NCBI GenBank assembly: GCA_964506935.1
Contig: CAZDOD010000025.1
Coordinates: 1 to 22,926 of the forward strand
Source: CAZDOD01 sp964506935
Lineage (GTDB): Bacteria > Desulfobacterota > Zymogenia > Zymogenales > Zymogenaceae
Length of the DNA: 22,926 nt
Reading direction: 5' to 3'
Shown: positions 1 through 8,073 of the stretch, one piece after another
How the letters are laid out: each line of letters begins with the position of its first letter
Position numbering within the stretch: position 1 is the stretch's first letter
Program-made: the position numbers and the translations under genes
The notes under the pieces: generated by a model
The model's input: only the letters and a program-made list of their open reading frames with translations
What the model was told of the DNA's origin: nothing
The model's database searches: none

Positions 1-92
1 AGAGAGATTGAGACTATCAGTGATACATTTTTTATTATATCATAAATGACCTATTAAGTCTTTTTGCTGGTGGTTATTTAATGTAAAAATGA

Positions 93-122
93 TTGACAAA
101 TAACGAATTCCTAAATTAGAGT
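93..122 (+). promoter_or_regulatory. Probable sigma70 promoter of the crotonase gene
   Basis: TTGACA at 93-98 and TAGAGT at 117-122 are separated by 18 nt. The -35 is a perfect consensus; the -10 matches 4 of 6. Downstream, in the presumed leader, GATTCT (140-145) and AGAATC (150-155) form a 6-bp stem with a 4-nt loop, followed by a T run near 159-164, so a weak attenuator is possible. The rest of 1-188 holds nothing else I recognise. Confidence 0.45.
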
Positions 123-188
123 AGAGTCGATATAACGGCGATTCTTTATAGAATCACATTTTTTCAACTTCTTTTAGGAGTCTTAAAA

Positions 189-950
189 GTGGAATACGAA
201 ACGATAATCTACAAAGAAGACGGGCCGATAGCAACCATCACCCTGAACCGCCCCAAGACGATAAACGCCCTCAACTTCGTTATGATTGAGGAGCTTGAGG
301 ATGTCTTTGAAAATCTCAAAAAAAGCGAGGAGGTTAGGGTTCTGGTTATGTGTGGTGCGGGGGAGAAGGGGCTCTGTTCGGGGCTAGACATGAAGGAGAC
401 CGCAACGGCTCTATTTCAACAATCCCCGAAGATGATTTATATCTATCAGAGCCGGGTCTCAATGCTCTACTATACGATGCGCCGCATTCCCCAACCGGTC
501 ATCGTCGCGGTGCACGGCTCGGCGGCGGGGGCGGGATTCAGCTTCGCGATGGCGGCGGATGTTCGCGTGATCTCGGAGGATGCGAGGTTTTCCGCCGCAT
601 ATATCAACATTGGCCTTGGGGGGGCCGATCTCGCGAGCAGCTACTTCCTCCCGAGGCTCATCGGGACGGGTCGTGCAAACGAGATTCTCTTTACCGGGGA
701 TTTTGTCTCGGCGAAAGAGGCGATGGACCTCGGCTTTGCGAGCCGCATCGTGCCGAGGGAAAAGCTCATGGAGACGGCATACGAGATCGCACGGAAGATG
801 GCAGAAAAGAATCCCGTCGGGCTGATGATGACAAAGGAGGCGATAAACCAGAACACGGACGGGGCGACACTGGAGCAGGCGCTCCACCTAGAAAACAGGA
901 ATCAGGCCTTCATGATCACGGCAATGAAGGTTGAGAAGAAGGAGCTTTAG
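189..950 (+). CDS. Enoyl-CoA hydratase/isomerase (crotonase) family protein
   Basis: This 253-residue protein has the usual length and fold signatures of a soluble crotonase that binds acyl-CoA and stabilises an enolate. Oxyanion-hole regions are visible at residues 63-70 (CSGLDMKE) and 109-125 (HGSAAGAG followed by MAADV). The two glutamates of classical enoyl-CoA hydratase (Glu144 and Glu164 of the rat enzyme) align by eye with Ser118 and Tyr138. Asp147 sits where dienoyl-CoA isomerase and 4-chlorobenzoyl-CoA dehalogenase carry an essential Asp, in the context GLGGADLASSY. Simple hydration of crotonyl-CoA is therefore unlikely; isomerase or another crotonase activity is more plausible, but the substrate is unknown. 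The start is GTG, chosen because AGGAG at 176-180 lies 8 nt upstream. It ends in TAG and stands alone. Confidence 0.9.
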   Translation: MEYETIIYKEDGPIATITLNRPKTINALNFVMIEELEDVFENLKKSEEVRVLVMCGAGEKGLCSGLDMKETATALFQQSPKMIYIYQSRVSMLYYTMRRIPQPVIVAVHGSAAGAGFSFAMAADVRVISEDARFSAAYINIGLGGADLASSYFLPRLIGTGRANEILFTGDFVSAKEAMDLGFASRIVPREKLMETAYEIARKMAEKNPVGLMMTKEAINQNTDGATLEQALHLENRNQAFMITAMKVEKKEL

Positions 951-1044
951 GGGGCGTGTGGTTCGTAATCTCTAATCTTTAAGATGTGATTGTATAGCTG
1001 TATCTTCAGTCTATTAGAAAAAGTAATATAAAAAGAGATAAGAA

Positions 1045-1731
1045 ATGAAATTAAAGGCTGATTTCGGTGTCTTTAAACGGGTCATTTTGTTTATCATCTC
1101 CATGCTTGTCTTTGCAGCGATATTGTTTGTCTCCTACGGCGGTGTGGATTGGATTATGGGGTGGGTCTATATGGCCATAATTGCTGTTTCGACAGGTATC
1201 TTAACGCTAAAGATGGACCAGGGATTGTTTGATGAGCGAATCGGCAGAAAGACCGGAGCAAAAAAGTGGGATATCCCCCTTGCCGCCTTTATCGGCCGTT
1301 TCGGGCCGGTGGCCCTGTTGATCGTGGCGGGACTCGATAAGCGCTACGGATGGTCTCTCGAGATCCCTATTTCGGTAAAGATAGTCGCCCTTGTGGTCTT
1401 TATATTCGGGCTTTATATTGTTTACAGGGCGGTGATAGTCAACAGGTTTTTTTCCGCAGTTGTGAGGATTCAAGAGGATAGGGGGCATAGCGTGGTCTCA
1501 TCCGGGCCTTATCGATATGTGCGTCACCCCGGCTATATAGGAGTGATCCTCTATTCAGTCTCGGCGGCGATCGTCCTCGAATCGCTTTGGGCGCTGATCC
1601 CGGCGGGGCTGATTTTGATCGTGACGGTCATCCGTACCGGCCTCGAAGACAGGACTCTCGTGTCCGAGCTCGAGGGCTATGCCGATTACGCCGGGCGGGT
1701 GCGCTACCGGCTGATCCCCTTCATCTGGTAG
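1045..1731 (+). CDS. ICMT/PEMT-type integral membrane methyltransferase
   Basis: This 228-residue membrane protein has about five hydrophobic segments, near residues 11-31, 36-55, 78-96, 108-128 and 165-197. The C-terminal half carries the signature of the isoprenylcysteine carboxyl methyltransferase / phospholipid methyltransferase group: GPYRYVRHPGYIG at 154-166, then an Arg/Glu-rich element and Y-x-x-Y near 212-215 before a basic tail. In characterised relatives this part binds S-adenosylmethionine at the membrane surface. Bacteria do not prenylate proteins in the eukaryotic way, so the substrate (a lipid, an isoprenoid or a small acid) cannot be named. The ribosome site is weak (AGAGAT about 10 nt upstream). 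The 94-nt gap after the crotonase gene suggests a loose neighbour rather than a coupled partner. Confidence 0.85.
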   Translation: MKLKADFGVFKRVILFIISMLVFAAILFVSYGGVDWIMGWVYMAIIAVSTGILTLKMDQGLFDERIGRKTGAKKWDIPLAAFIGRFGPVALLIVAGLDKRYGWSLEIPISVKIVALVVFIFGLYIVYRAVIVNRFFSAVVRIQEDRGHSVVSSGPYRYVRHPGYIGVILYSVSAAIVLESLWALIPAGLILIVTVIRTGLEDRTLVSELEGYADYAGRVRYRLIPFIW

Positions 1732-1910
1732 CGCGGGATAAAGTGAATTATTTAGGACAATGATTTCAAAAACGATGGGAAGGTGTCTTACACTTGTTTT
1801 ATCGAAGGAGAGAGAACCTGAAAGAATCCGGTTGGGTTGATACTCAGTTTAAAAGAAATCTACTTTCCAAATATTTCAATTCATTTTGAATCGCAGGACG
1901 ATTTAGCATT

Positions 1911-2717
1911 CTACAACGGAATATCCTTTTCCTTAAATAAAAATATTGAAACAAGTGAAAAAAATGTGAAATATCCGAAAAGGATCACAAGGTTTTTAAT
2001 CGAGATCAACCCTTGGATGAGTATCTCATTTGGCTTGTAATAGTGAAAAAGGTTGATAAAAGAGAATACTTTGAAAAAAGGTATCAATTTGACTAGTAAT
2101 TCTTCAAAAAAGAACATGATGGCCATTATACCGATCGTGAGAAAGACCGTGTATGACTGCTGCGGCACCCACACCGAGATAAGAAGCGATATCGAAGCGA
2201 ACGCAAGACACAAAAGTAATCCCGATATATAGACTGTGACGAGTAAATCAAATTTGACGGGCATTTGCAAGATCATCAGACCGAGGATGTTGCTTGATAG
2301 GGTCAAAAGACACGCAAAGACCAATATAATGATGATCGCTACGAGTCTATTCAGGATAAGCCCTGTTCGACTGATGGGGCAGGACAAAACGATGTCAATT
2401 GTCTTTTCTTCGATCTCTCCCGCGATGATGTGAGAGGATAGTATCGATGAAAAAATCCCGAGGAACATCCAGAAAGTTATATGAAATATCTGAAGATTCA
2501 TCCACCCATAGATATCGGTAAAACCATATATCGGATCTCCGAAGAGATCTCTCATCAATTGAGGCCAGCTTGAAGATATTTTTAGGGCGTCGCTTTCGGG
2601 CATGTTGGGGAACAGAGTTATAAGTAGTAGTGTAATGAGCGCCATTATCAACGAGACCGTAATTGACAGTTTTATATTTCTCATCAGGAAGCTTTTAATG
2701 ATTTCTGTATTGATCAT
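1911..2717 (-). CDS. ABC-2 type transporter permease
   Basis: This 268-residue protein has six predicted membrane helices, roughly residues 18-36, 76-99, 124-148, 160-184, 189-207 and 241-262. After helix 2 it carries the cytoplasmic coupling element typical of ABC-2 permeases (IIAGEIEEKTIDIVLSCP, 97-114). It forms a pair with the ATPase gene 3 nt upstream; AAGGA overlapping that gene's stop sits 7 nt before the ATG, so the two are translationally coupled. The exporter is likely for a lipid, peptide, drug or antimicrobial, as for other NosY/BcrB-like permeases, and a dimer of this subunit would make the pore. The coding sequence is AT-rich with many AAA, ATA and TTT codons, unlike the amino-acid operon further right, which hints at separate acquisition. 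Confidence 0.9.
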   Translation of the reverse strand: MINTEIIKSFLMRNIKLSITVSLIMALITLLLITLFPNMPESDALKISSSWPQLMRDLFGDPIYGFTDIYGWMNLQIFHITFWMFLGIFSSILSSHIIAGEIEEKTIDIVLSCPISRTGLILNRLVAIIIILVFACLLTLSSNILGLMILQMPVKFDLLVTVYISGLLLCLAFASISLLISVWVPQQSYTVFLTIGIMAIMFFFEELLVKLIPFFKVFSFINLFHYYKPNEILIQGLISIKNLVILFGYFTFFSLVSIFLFKEKDIPL

Positions 2718-2720
2718 CTT

Positions 2721-3635
2721 TCAATCCTTGTAGTAGTTTAAGAAGACATCCTCTATCTTGGGAATCTCCGATATGAAATCTTTTATATTAAAATGGGAGA
2801 CGCAATCCAGCAGCTGCTTCATATCTCCTTTAAAATAGAATTCTATAATTTCATTCTTCACCGTGATCTTATCTGTCTCAAGTAAGGCCCGTAGACTCTT
2901 CAACAGCTCCTCATTTTTGTCCCCGGATACAATTTTTATATTTCTCCCGACTATTTTTCGATACTTTTCGATTTCCTCCAAAAAAATCAGGTTTCCTTTC
3001 TTTATGATCCCGACCCTGTCACATACTATTTCAACTTCACTCAATATATGGGTGGAAAAAAAGATTGTCTTGCCGTCGTTTTTTTCTTTTAAAACGAGAT
3101 CGTAAAACACCTCCTGCATGATCGGATCCAATCCCGACGTCGGTTCATCGAGAATCAGTATCTTCGGATCGTGCATAAAGGCCTGAATTATCCCGACGAT
3201 TTGTCTCATTCCTTTCGAGTAGGTCTTTATCTTATTTTTGAGATTTATCTTGAATAACTCCTTCAGGTCATCCAGCCTCTTTTGGTGTTTAAGGTAATCT
3301 TTTCCGTCTCTTAGCCTCAGGAAGTGATCCAGAAAGGCGTCGCCGCTCATGTCTTTATAGAGACCGACATCGCCGGGGAGATACCCTATATTTTTTAGTA
3401 TCTCTAATCGATTTTTTGAAACATCTTCACCGTAAAAAAAGATTCTCCCATTGGTTTTTCTAATTAATCCCAAAAGAAGTCTTATGGTCGTGGTCTTGCC
3501 CGAGCCATTGGGGCCGAGGAAACCGAAAATTTCCCCTTGCTTGATCTCTAGATTTAGATCTTCGATCCCCACGATAGGACCATAGTATTTGGTTAGATCA
3601 AATGTCTCTATTACCTTTTTGTCTTTACCGCTCAT
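2721..3635 (-). CDS. ABC transporter ATP-binding protein
   Basis: This 304-residue ATPase shows every nucleotide-binding motif in order: Walker A GPNGSGKT (41-48), a Q-loop region with LPGD in place of Gln (86-89), signature YSKGMRQ (139-145), Walker B ILILDEP (159-165), D-loop SGLDP (167-171) and the switch His in STH (194-196). The C-terminal extension after about residue 225 is typical of the CcmA/NatA/BcrA-like ATPases that serve ABC-2 permeases. It energises the permease encoded immediately downstream. An AGAAGGA ribosome site precedes the ATG. It follows the TetR gene by 19 nt, so regulator, ATPase and permease form one transcription unit. The LPGD variant of the Q-loop is common in this subfamily and is not a defect. 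Confidence 0.95.
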   Translation of the reverse strand: MSGKDKKVIETFDLTKYYGPIVGIEDLNLEIKQGEIFGFLGPNGSGKTTTIRLLLGLIRKTNGRIFFYGEDVSKNRLEILKNIGYLPGDVGLYKDMSGDAFLDHFLRLRDGKDYLKHQKRLDDLKELFKINLKNKIKTYSKGMRQIVGIIQAFMHDPKILILDEPTSGLDPIMQEVFYDLVLKEKNDGKTIFFSTHILSEVEIVCDRVGIIKKGNLIFLEEIEKYRKIVGRNIKIVSGDKNEELLKSLRALLETDKITVKNEIIEFYFKGDMKQLLDCVSHFNIKDFISEIPKIEDVFLNYYKD

Positions 3636-3654
3636 GTTTTATATCCTTCTTTTT

Positions 3655-4272
3655 TTATTTGAGATTTCTGTCGCCGATATCGATGAGGCTGTCTGAAATT
3701 AGATCTAATAAAAGGTCGATAACTTGATCAAAGATATCCGTTCCGATGTCCTTCTTATGTAGATACAGGAGAAACAGGCTATGAAATAAACCTGTTAATA
3801 TATGAGGGTCGGCCTTCTTCATTATTTTTTGTTTCTGAAAGTCATGTATCATCTCCATTAGGAATTGGGCCTCATCCTCAAGGTGCCTTTTCATCCTCGC
3901 TTCTGGTATCTTTCTTATAAGATTCTGATAGCTATCGGTGATGACAAGGTCTTTTATGAACGGGTTTTTGAAAATAAAATCGAGAGATTCTGATATAAAC
4001 TCCTTAAAACTCTTCCTGTCTAGTTCGATCGAGTTTAGTGACGATCTCAAGGTTTCGCTGATTTCTTTTTCTTCTGTTTCCAATATCTCAAAATAGAGCG
4101 CCTCCTTGGAATCAAAAAAGGCGTAAAACGACCCCTGTGCGATTACGGTCTCCTTTGTTATATCTTCGATGGTCGTTTTTTTTAGTCCGTGGATAGAAAA
4201 AAGCTCTCTACCCTTGGTGATCAAGAGGTTTCGAATGTTGGTTTTTTCCGTGTCGTTGAAAGGTCGTCCCAT
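3655..4272 (-). CDS. TetR/AcrR family transcriptional regulator
   Basis: The 205-residue protein has an N-terminal TetR helix-turn-helix at about residues 13-60: an amphipathic helix (ITKGRELFSIHG), the TTIEDIT turn near 33-39, and the recognition region GSFYAFFDSKEALY at 47-60. The remaining two thirds is an all-helical ligand-binding and dimerisation domain with no recognisable specificity. It is the first gene of the leftward regulator-ATPase-permease unit and almost certainly represses its own transcript, because a perfect palindrome and a consensus promoter lie just upstream. AGGAA at 4281-4285 (complement) is 8 nt before the ATG and overlaps the operator edge. The inducer is probably a compound exported by the ABC pair. 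Confidence 0.92.
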   Translation of the reverse strand: MGRPFNDTEKTNIRNLLITKGRELFSIHGLKKTTIEDITKETVIAQGSFYAFFDSKEALYFEILETEEKEISETLRSSLNSIELDRKSFKEFISESLDFIFKNPFIKDLVITDSYQNLIRKIPEARMKRHLEDEAQFLMEMIHDFQKQKIMKKADPHILTGLFHSLFLLYLHKKDIGTDIFDQVIDLLLDLISDSLIDIGDRNLK

Positions 4273-4283
4273 AAATAGATTTC

Positions 4284-4316
4284 CTATGAATGAAAAATTA
4301 TGTTATTCATTCATAG
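4284..4316. promoter_or_regulatory. Palindromic operator, likely for the adjacent TetR regulator
   Basis: CTATGAATGAA (4284-4294) and TTCATTCATAG (4306-4316) are perfect reverse complements separated by 11 nt. The TGAATGA / TCATTCA core resembles operators of TetR-type regulators. It overlaps the -10 box of the leftward promoter at one end and the ribosome site of the TetR gene at the other, so binding should block transcription. Confidence 0.75.
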
Positions 4317-4343
4317 ATTACTATATGTGCTATTCCCTGTCAA
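4315..4343 (-). promoter_or_regulatory. Sigma70 promoter of the TetR-ABC operon
   Basis: On the complement, TTGACA (4343-4338) and TAATCT (4320-4315) are spaced by 17 nt. The -35 is perfect and the -10 partial. The -10 abuts and slightly overlaps the operator palindrome, the classic arrangement for autorepression. Confidence 0.65.
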
Positions 4344-4456
4344 TCAAAAAATGAATTTTTTTCCCAACTTGTAATATTTTCTCTTACATGATAGCTTTAA
4401 ACGTAGGCTATGACTCTTTGGTTTAAAAAGAAACCCGATGGAACTATAGATCAATT

Positions 4457-5341
4457 ATGAATGTCAAAAGATTCGTAATCTCATCTTTTGCGATACTTTT
4501 TGTCTTCTGGTCATCTTTTTCTCTTGCACAATCGGAATCGGATTGTGTCATCATCTATGGAGACAGCAGATACGGTCACGAGGTGCATAAAAAGATCGTA
4601 GGTGAGATCATCGCGATTGAGCCCGGAGCCGTCTTTCACACAGGGGATTATGTGACAGTAAACTCGAATCCCAAAGAGTGGGCGATATTTGATGAAATAA
4701 TATCGAGGTTTTTGGAAAGTCGGACTCATGGAGGAACGGCCGGGATCGAGTTCTATCCGGTCAGGGGAAATCACGACGGTAGTGCGAAGTCCTTCGCAGA
4801 TCGTTTCGAACTCCCCGATGGAAAGACCTGGTATTCCGTTGAAAAATATGGGATACATTTTGTGGTACTTGACAGCAACTCCGATATGTCTGTGGGTTCG
4901 GCTCAGTATGAGTGGTTGGATATGGACCTCGGGAGTGTCGGCGACAAATGCAGATTTACCGCTGTGTTCCTTCATCACCCGATCTTTAACAGCAGAGCCG
5001 GGGGACATAAAGAGGATGAGAGGGGGCTCGGGCCAATATTAATCCCGCTCTTTGAGGGGTATGGCGTCGATATCGTTTTTTCGGGGCACATCCATGCCTA
5101 TGAGAGGCTTTCCTCAAACGGCATCTATTTTGTAAATACGGGTGGGGGAGGGGCCCCTCTATACGGACTTGTAAAGAAGAGCGAAAAAAGCCAAAAATAT
5201 ATCATGAGGTACAACTTCTTGAGGCTGACGCCCGATGATGGAAGGCTAATCTTGGAGGCCTTCGATATCGACCTCAATCTGATCGACCGTTTTGTGATCG
5301 GAGAGAGAGGTGTGATGAGTGGTGGGGGGAAAGATTTTTAA
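4457..5341 (+). CDS. Exported calcineurin-like metallophosphoesterase
   Basis: A signal peptide (residues 1-24, ending SLAQ before SESD) directs this 294-residue protein out of the cytoplasm. The dimetal phosphoesterase blocks appear in order: GDSR (35-38, an Arg where many members have His), HTGD (61-64), GNHD (104-107), LHHP (172-175) and GHIHAYER (210-217). The final block resembles purple acid phosphatase-like enzymes. Its substrate is unknown; exported relatives hydrolyse phosphomonoesters, nucleotides or phosphodiesters. The gene is transcribed away from the TetR operon and has no strong Shine-Dalgarno sequence; ATG at 4457 is supported mainly by the signal peptide that follows. No partner gene is coupled, because a separate promoter lies right after its stop. 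Confidence 0.88.
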   Translation: MNVKRFVISSFAILFVFWSSFSLAQSESDCVIIYGDSRYGHEVHKKIVGEIIAIEPGAVFHTGDYVTVNSNPKEWAIFDEIISRFLESRTHGGTAGIEFYPVRGNHDGSAKSFADRFELPDGKTWYSVEKYGIHFVVLDSNSDMSVGSAQYEWLDMDLGSVGDKCRFTAVFLHHPIFNSRAGGHKEDERGLGPILIPLFEGYGVDIVFSGHIHAYERLSSNGIYFVNTGGGGAPLYGLVKKSEKSQKYIMRYNFLRLTPDDGRLILEAFDIDLNLIDRFVIGERGVMSGGGKDF

Positions 5342-5347
5342 AACAGA

Positions 5348-5377
5348 TTGACTTTTGCCCCATTGGTCTGATATATT
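5348..5377 (+). promoter_or_regulatory. Sigma70 promoter of the TPR/LolB-like envelope operon
   Basis: TTGACT (5348-5353) and TATATT (5372-5377) are 18 nt apart, each 5 of 6 to consensus, starting 7 nt after the phosphoesterase stop codon. In the leader, AGGATC (5388-5393) pairs with GATCCT (5413-5418) around a purine-rich loop. Confidence 0.6.
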
Positions 5378-5449
5378 GAATACATTGAGGATCGGGAGGA
5401 ATGTTAGCCGAAGATCCTATAAAACACAGGTAAGATGGGAGTGACTATT

Positions 5450-7225
5450 ATGCATATTAGATATGTTAGAGTTCCAAAAAAGATGTACAGAATATCCCTT
5501 TATGTCATCGTTGTTCCACTATTTTTTCTTACAGTTTCATGTGCAACGACGAAAATGGACATCAGCGTCCCCGAGCCCGAGGTATCTATACCCACGACCC
5601 TCACAACTCCCGAAGCTTTCTCCCAATATTATTTTCTTTCCGCCCGCACGTCGTTGTGGAACGGTGATTCCTCAAGGGCCATGATGGAATATGAAAAGGC
5701 GCTTGTATACGATCCCGATAGTCAAAAGCTCCACCTCGACCTTGCTGTACTTTATGCCAACTTGGGCAACCTCCACCTCGCTGTGAGGGAGGCGGAGGCG
5801 GCGCTCGAGATCGATCCGAAAGCTAAAGATACATTGACGATCTTGGCCGAACTATACACATCCCTCGGGGAGATAGGTGAGGCCGCCGAAAAATATGAGA
5901 GGATAATCGAACTCTACCCGATGGACAAAGACCCCTACATACAGCTTGCGGGGCTTTATGCAGGAAACAAGGAATTCGGGCGAGGCATTGATGTCCTAAA
6001 TAGGTATCTCAAGAAGGATCCCAAAGCCGCCGAGATTTATTACTATATAGGAAAGGTCGAGCTCACGAGGGGAGACAAGTCCGCCGCCGAAAAATACTTC
6101 ATCAAGACCCTTTCCTATGATCCCGACTATGAGTCGGCCATTGTCGGCCTCGGCCTCCTTTATGAGGAGAGTGGGGAGCTCGAAAAGGCGGTAAATACAT
6201 TTGCAAAGCTTCTGAAGAGATACCCCGAAAACAACCTCCTCAGAGACCATCTTGCGAAGATCTACATCATGCTCGACCGCTTGGAGGACGCAATCAAAGA
6301 GTTCAAGGCGATGGGCCTGTATGGAACGGACGAGAATGAAATCAATGTCGACCTTGGACTTATCTACTTCGAGATGGAGCGGTATGAGGCGGCGGCCGAA
6401 GAGTTTGAGAAGGTGCTTTCTAAAAATCCCGATGCGGACAAGATCATATACTACCTTGCATCGGCCTATGAGATGCTCGAAGATTACGATAAGGCCTTTG
6501 TAGAGTTTCAGAAGATACCTTCGCCCTCAGACTTTTTTACCGATTCCCGCATACATATAGCATATATTCTCGAGAAAGAGGAGGATTACGAGGGGGGGAT
6601 CAAAGCGATAAAGGAGGCCCTTAAAAACAAGCCGAAAGATCCGAGCCTCCTTCATATCCTATCGTCGTTATATCTCGAAGTGAAGGATTATTCCAAGGCG
6701 ATTGCGTCCATCGAGGAGGCCATTAAGCTCGATCCGAAAGAGACGAGGCACCTCTTCTTTTACGGTGTGGTCTCCGATCTCTCCGGAGACAAGGATACCT
6801 CAATCAAGGTAATGAAGGAGGTTTTAATTAGAGAGCCGGAAAATGCCGAGGCCTTAAACTACCTCGGCTACACATACGCCGACCTCGGAATCAAGCTCGA
6901 CGAGGCGGAGGCCCTGGTAAATAAGGCCCTCGAATATCAACCCGACGACGGATATATCGTCGACAGCCTCGGCTGGGTTTATTACAAGAAGGGAAGATAT
7001 GAAGAGGCCTTACAGGAGCTGAACCGCGCCCAATCCCTATCCCCGGATGACCCCGTGATAAACGAGCACCTGGGGGACGTTAAATACCGTCTAGGATATA
7101 TCGATGAAGTACTACCCCTCTATCTCAAGGCGTGGGAGCTCGGCCCCGAGGACTACCAGATCGATATGCTCAAAAAAAAGATAGAGTACTTGAAAGGGGG
7201 AAAGAGTATAGATGACCTTATCTAA
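5450..7225 (+). CDS. Large TPR-repeat outer-membrane lipoprotein (LbcA-like)
   Basis: About 591 residues: a lipoprotein signal ending in LTVSC, then tandem tetratricopeptide repeats over nearly the whole length, with typical pairs such as AMMEYEKALVYDPDS and EEAVLxxP-like helices; the last repeats read LGYTYADLG and DSLGWVYYKKGRYEEAL. TPR arrays are protein-binding scaffolds. A long TPR lipoprotein encoded immediately before a LolB-like protein recalls Pseudomonas LbcA, an adaptor for a periplasmic protease, upstream of lolB; this is a similarity of architecture and synteny, not proof. I chose ATG 5450 because GGGAG at 5437-5441 is 8 nt upstream; ATG 5435 is in frame but its AGG is only 4 nt away. 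The gene overlaps the next one by 14 nt. Confidence 0.9.
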   Translation: MHIRYVRVPKKMYRISLYVIVVPLFFLTVSCATTKMDISVPEPEVSIPTTLTTPEAFSQYYFLSARTSLWNGDSSRAMMEYEKALVYDPDSQKLHLDLAVLYANLGNLHLAVREAEAALEIDPKAKDTLTILAELYTSLGEIGEAAEKYERIIELYPMDKDPYIQLAGLYAGNKEFGRGIDVLNRYLKKDPKAAEIYYYIGKVELTRGDKSAAEKYFIKTLSYDPDYESAIVGLGLLYEESGELEKAVNTFAKLLKRYPENNLLRDHLAKIYIMLDRLEDAIKEFKAMGLYGTDENEINVDLGLIYFEMERYEAAAEEFEKVLSKNPDADKIIYYLASAYEMLEDYDKAFVEFQKIPSPSDFFTDSRIHIAYILEKEEDYEGGIKAIKEALKNKPKDPSLLHILSSLYLEVKDYSKAIASIEEAIKLDPKETRHLFFYGVVSDLSGDKDTSIKVMKEVLIREPENAEALNYLGYTYADLGIKLDEAEALVNKALEYQPDDGYIVDSLGWVYYKKGRYEEALQELNRAQSLSPDDPVINEHLGDVKYRLGYIDEVLPLYLKAWELGPEDYQIDMLKKKIEYLKGGKSIDDLI

Positions 7226-8057
7226 GGGGGGGGTCGCTCTCTCTTTTTTCACGCTTTTTTTAATCACCTCTTGCGCCGTCCCACCGCCCAAGCCAGTAAT
7301 CCCTGTGGTTATTGTCGGTAGCACGGGCGAGCTTTTCGAAAGGACGAAAAACAGTAATCCCATCTATGATTCTCTGAGGGCGACAGCGAGGGTCTCGGTA
7401 TCTTCACCTGAGGAGAAATATCGTATAGATGAGGTGATCCTTGCAAAGAGGCCTGGCTTTTTGAGGCTCGAAAGCATAGGGCCGATGGGCGAGACCTTCC
7501 TGTTTCTTACGACCGACAAAAAGAGGGTTTACATATACTCCCCCATGGAGAATCGCTATTATCACGGCCTAGCATCAATGAAAAATCTCTCACTCATAAT
7601 CCCACTCCCGTTTAAAACGGCGGACATCGTCGAACTCCTCCAGGGGCGGATTGACCTGTCAAATTACTATCCCTCTAATATGTCTTTCGATCAGCTCAAA
7701 GAGCTATATACGCTCACACTAATGCCGGAGGTCAAGGGGAGGGGAAGGAGCTATCTCACACTCGACGCCAGGACCTTTTACATCCTCGATATGAAGCTCT
7801 ATGACGAAGATAACAATCTCATCATCGCCGGGGAATTTTCAGATTTTGAAGATTCGGGGGGAAAAATAATCCCGAAGACCATAGAATACAGGGTCCCCAA
7901 AGACCTAACCTTTGTAACGATTAAGATAGAGATAGACGATATAAAGCTCGGCACATACATTGAAGAATCCCGCTTCATCCTCGAACCGCCCAGGGGTGTC
8001 CAGGAGATAGACCTCGATAAATCCATCATCAACTTTAACAGGACACCAATAAAATAG
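7212..8057 (+). CDS. LolB-like / DUF4292-type lipoprotein
   Basis: The 281-residue protein begins with a lipoprotein signal ending FLITSC (Cys21) and a Pro-rich linker (24-32). The rest is beta-rich and resembles the LolB/DUF4292 fold, an open half-barrel that binds lipid or acyl chains: note the element RPGFLRLESIGPMGETF (80-96), comparable to the 'tGPLGqtl' stretch of LolB, followed by short strands with tyrosines. LolB inserts lipoproteins into the outer membrane. This protein is longer than E. coli LolB (about 207 residues) and could be a paralogue with another lipophilic cargo. Its ATG lies inside the end of the TPR lipoprotein gene, so the two are translationally coupled. It ends in TAG 16 nt before the next gene. 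Confidence 0.75.
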   Translation: MTLSKGGVALSFFTLFLITSCAVPPPKPVIPVVIVGSTGELFERTKNSNPIYDSLRATARVSVSSPEEKYRIDEVILAKRPGFLRLESIGPMGETFLFLTTDKKRVYIYSPMENRYYHGLASMKNLSLIIPLPFKTADIVELLQGRIDLSNYYPSNMSFDQLKELYTLTLMPEVKGRGRSYLTLDARTFYILDMKLYDEDNNLIIAGEFSDFEDSGGKIIPKTIEYRVPKDLTFVTIKIEIDDIKLGTYIEESRFILEPPRGVQEIDLDKSIINFNRTPIK

Positions 8058-8073
8058 AGAGTAAGGAGAGACC

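Noticed and set aside
350..934. A 194-codon open frame overlapping the crotonase gene in another frame
   Set aside because: It lies wholly inside a convincing crotonase coding sequence, its translation is low-complexity and Arg/Gly-rich, and no family motif is visible.
1732..1910. Possible gene remnant between the methyltransferase and the ABC permease
   Set aside because: Short frames on the + strand (for example one including KESGWVDTQFK) have no start, no continuation and no recognisable family; I see no terminator with a good T tract either.
5401..5433. A 10-codon leader peptide (MLAEDPIKHR) before the TPR lipoprotein
   Set aside because: GGAGG is only about 1 nt from its ATG, too close for initiation, and the sequence shows no attenuation signature such as regulatory codon runs.
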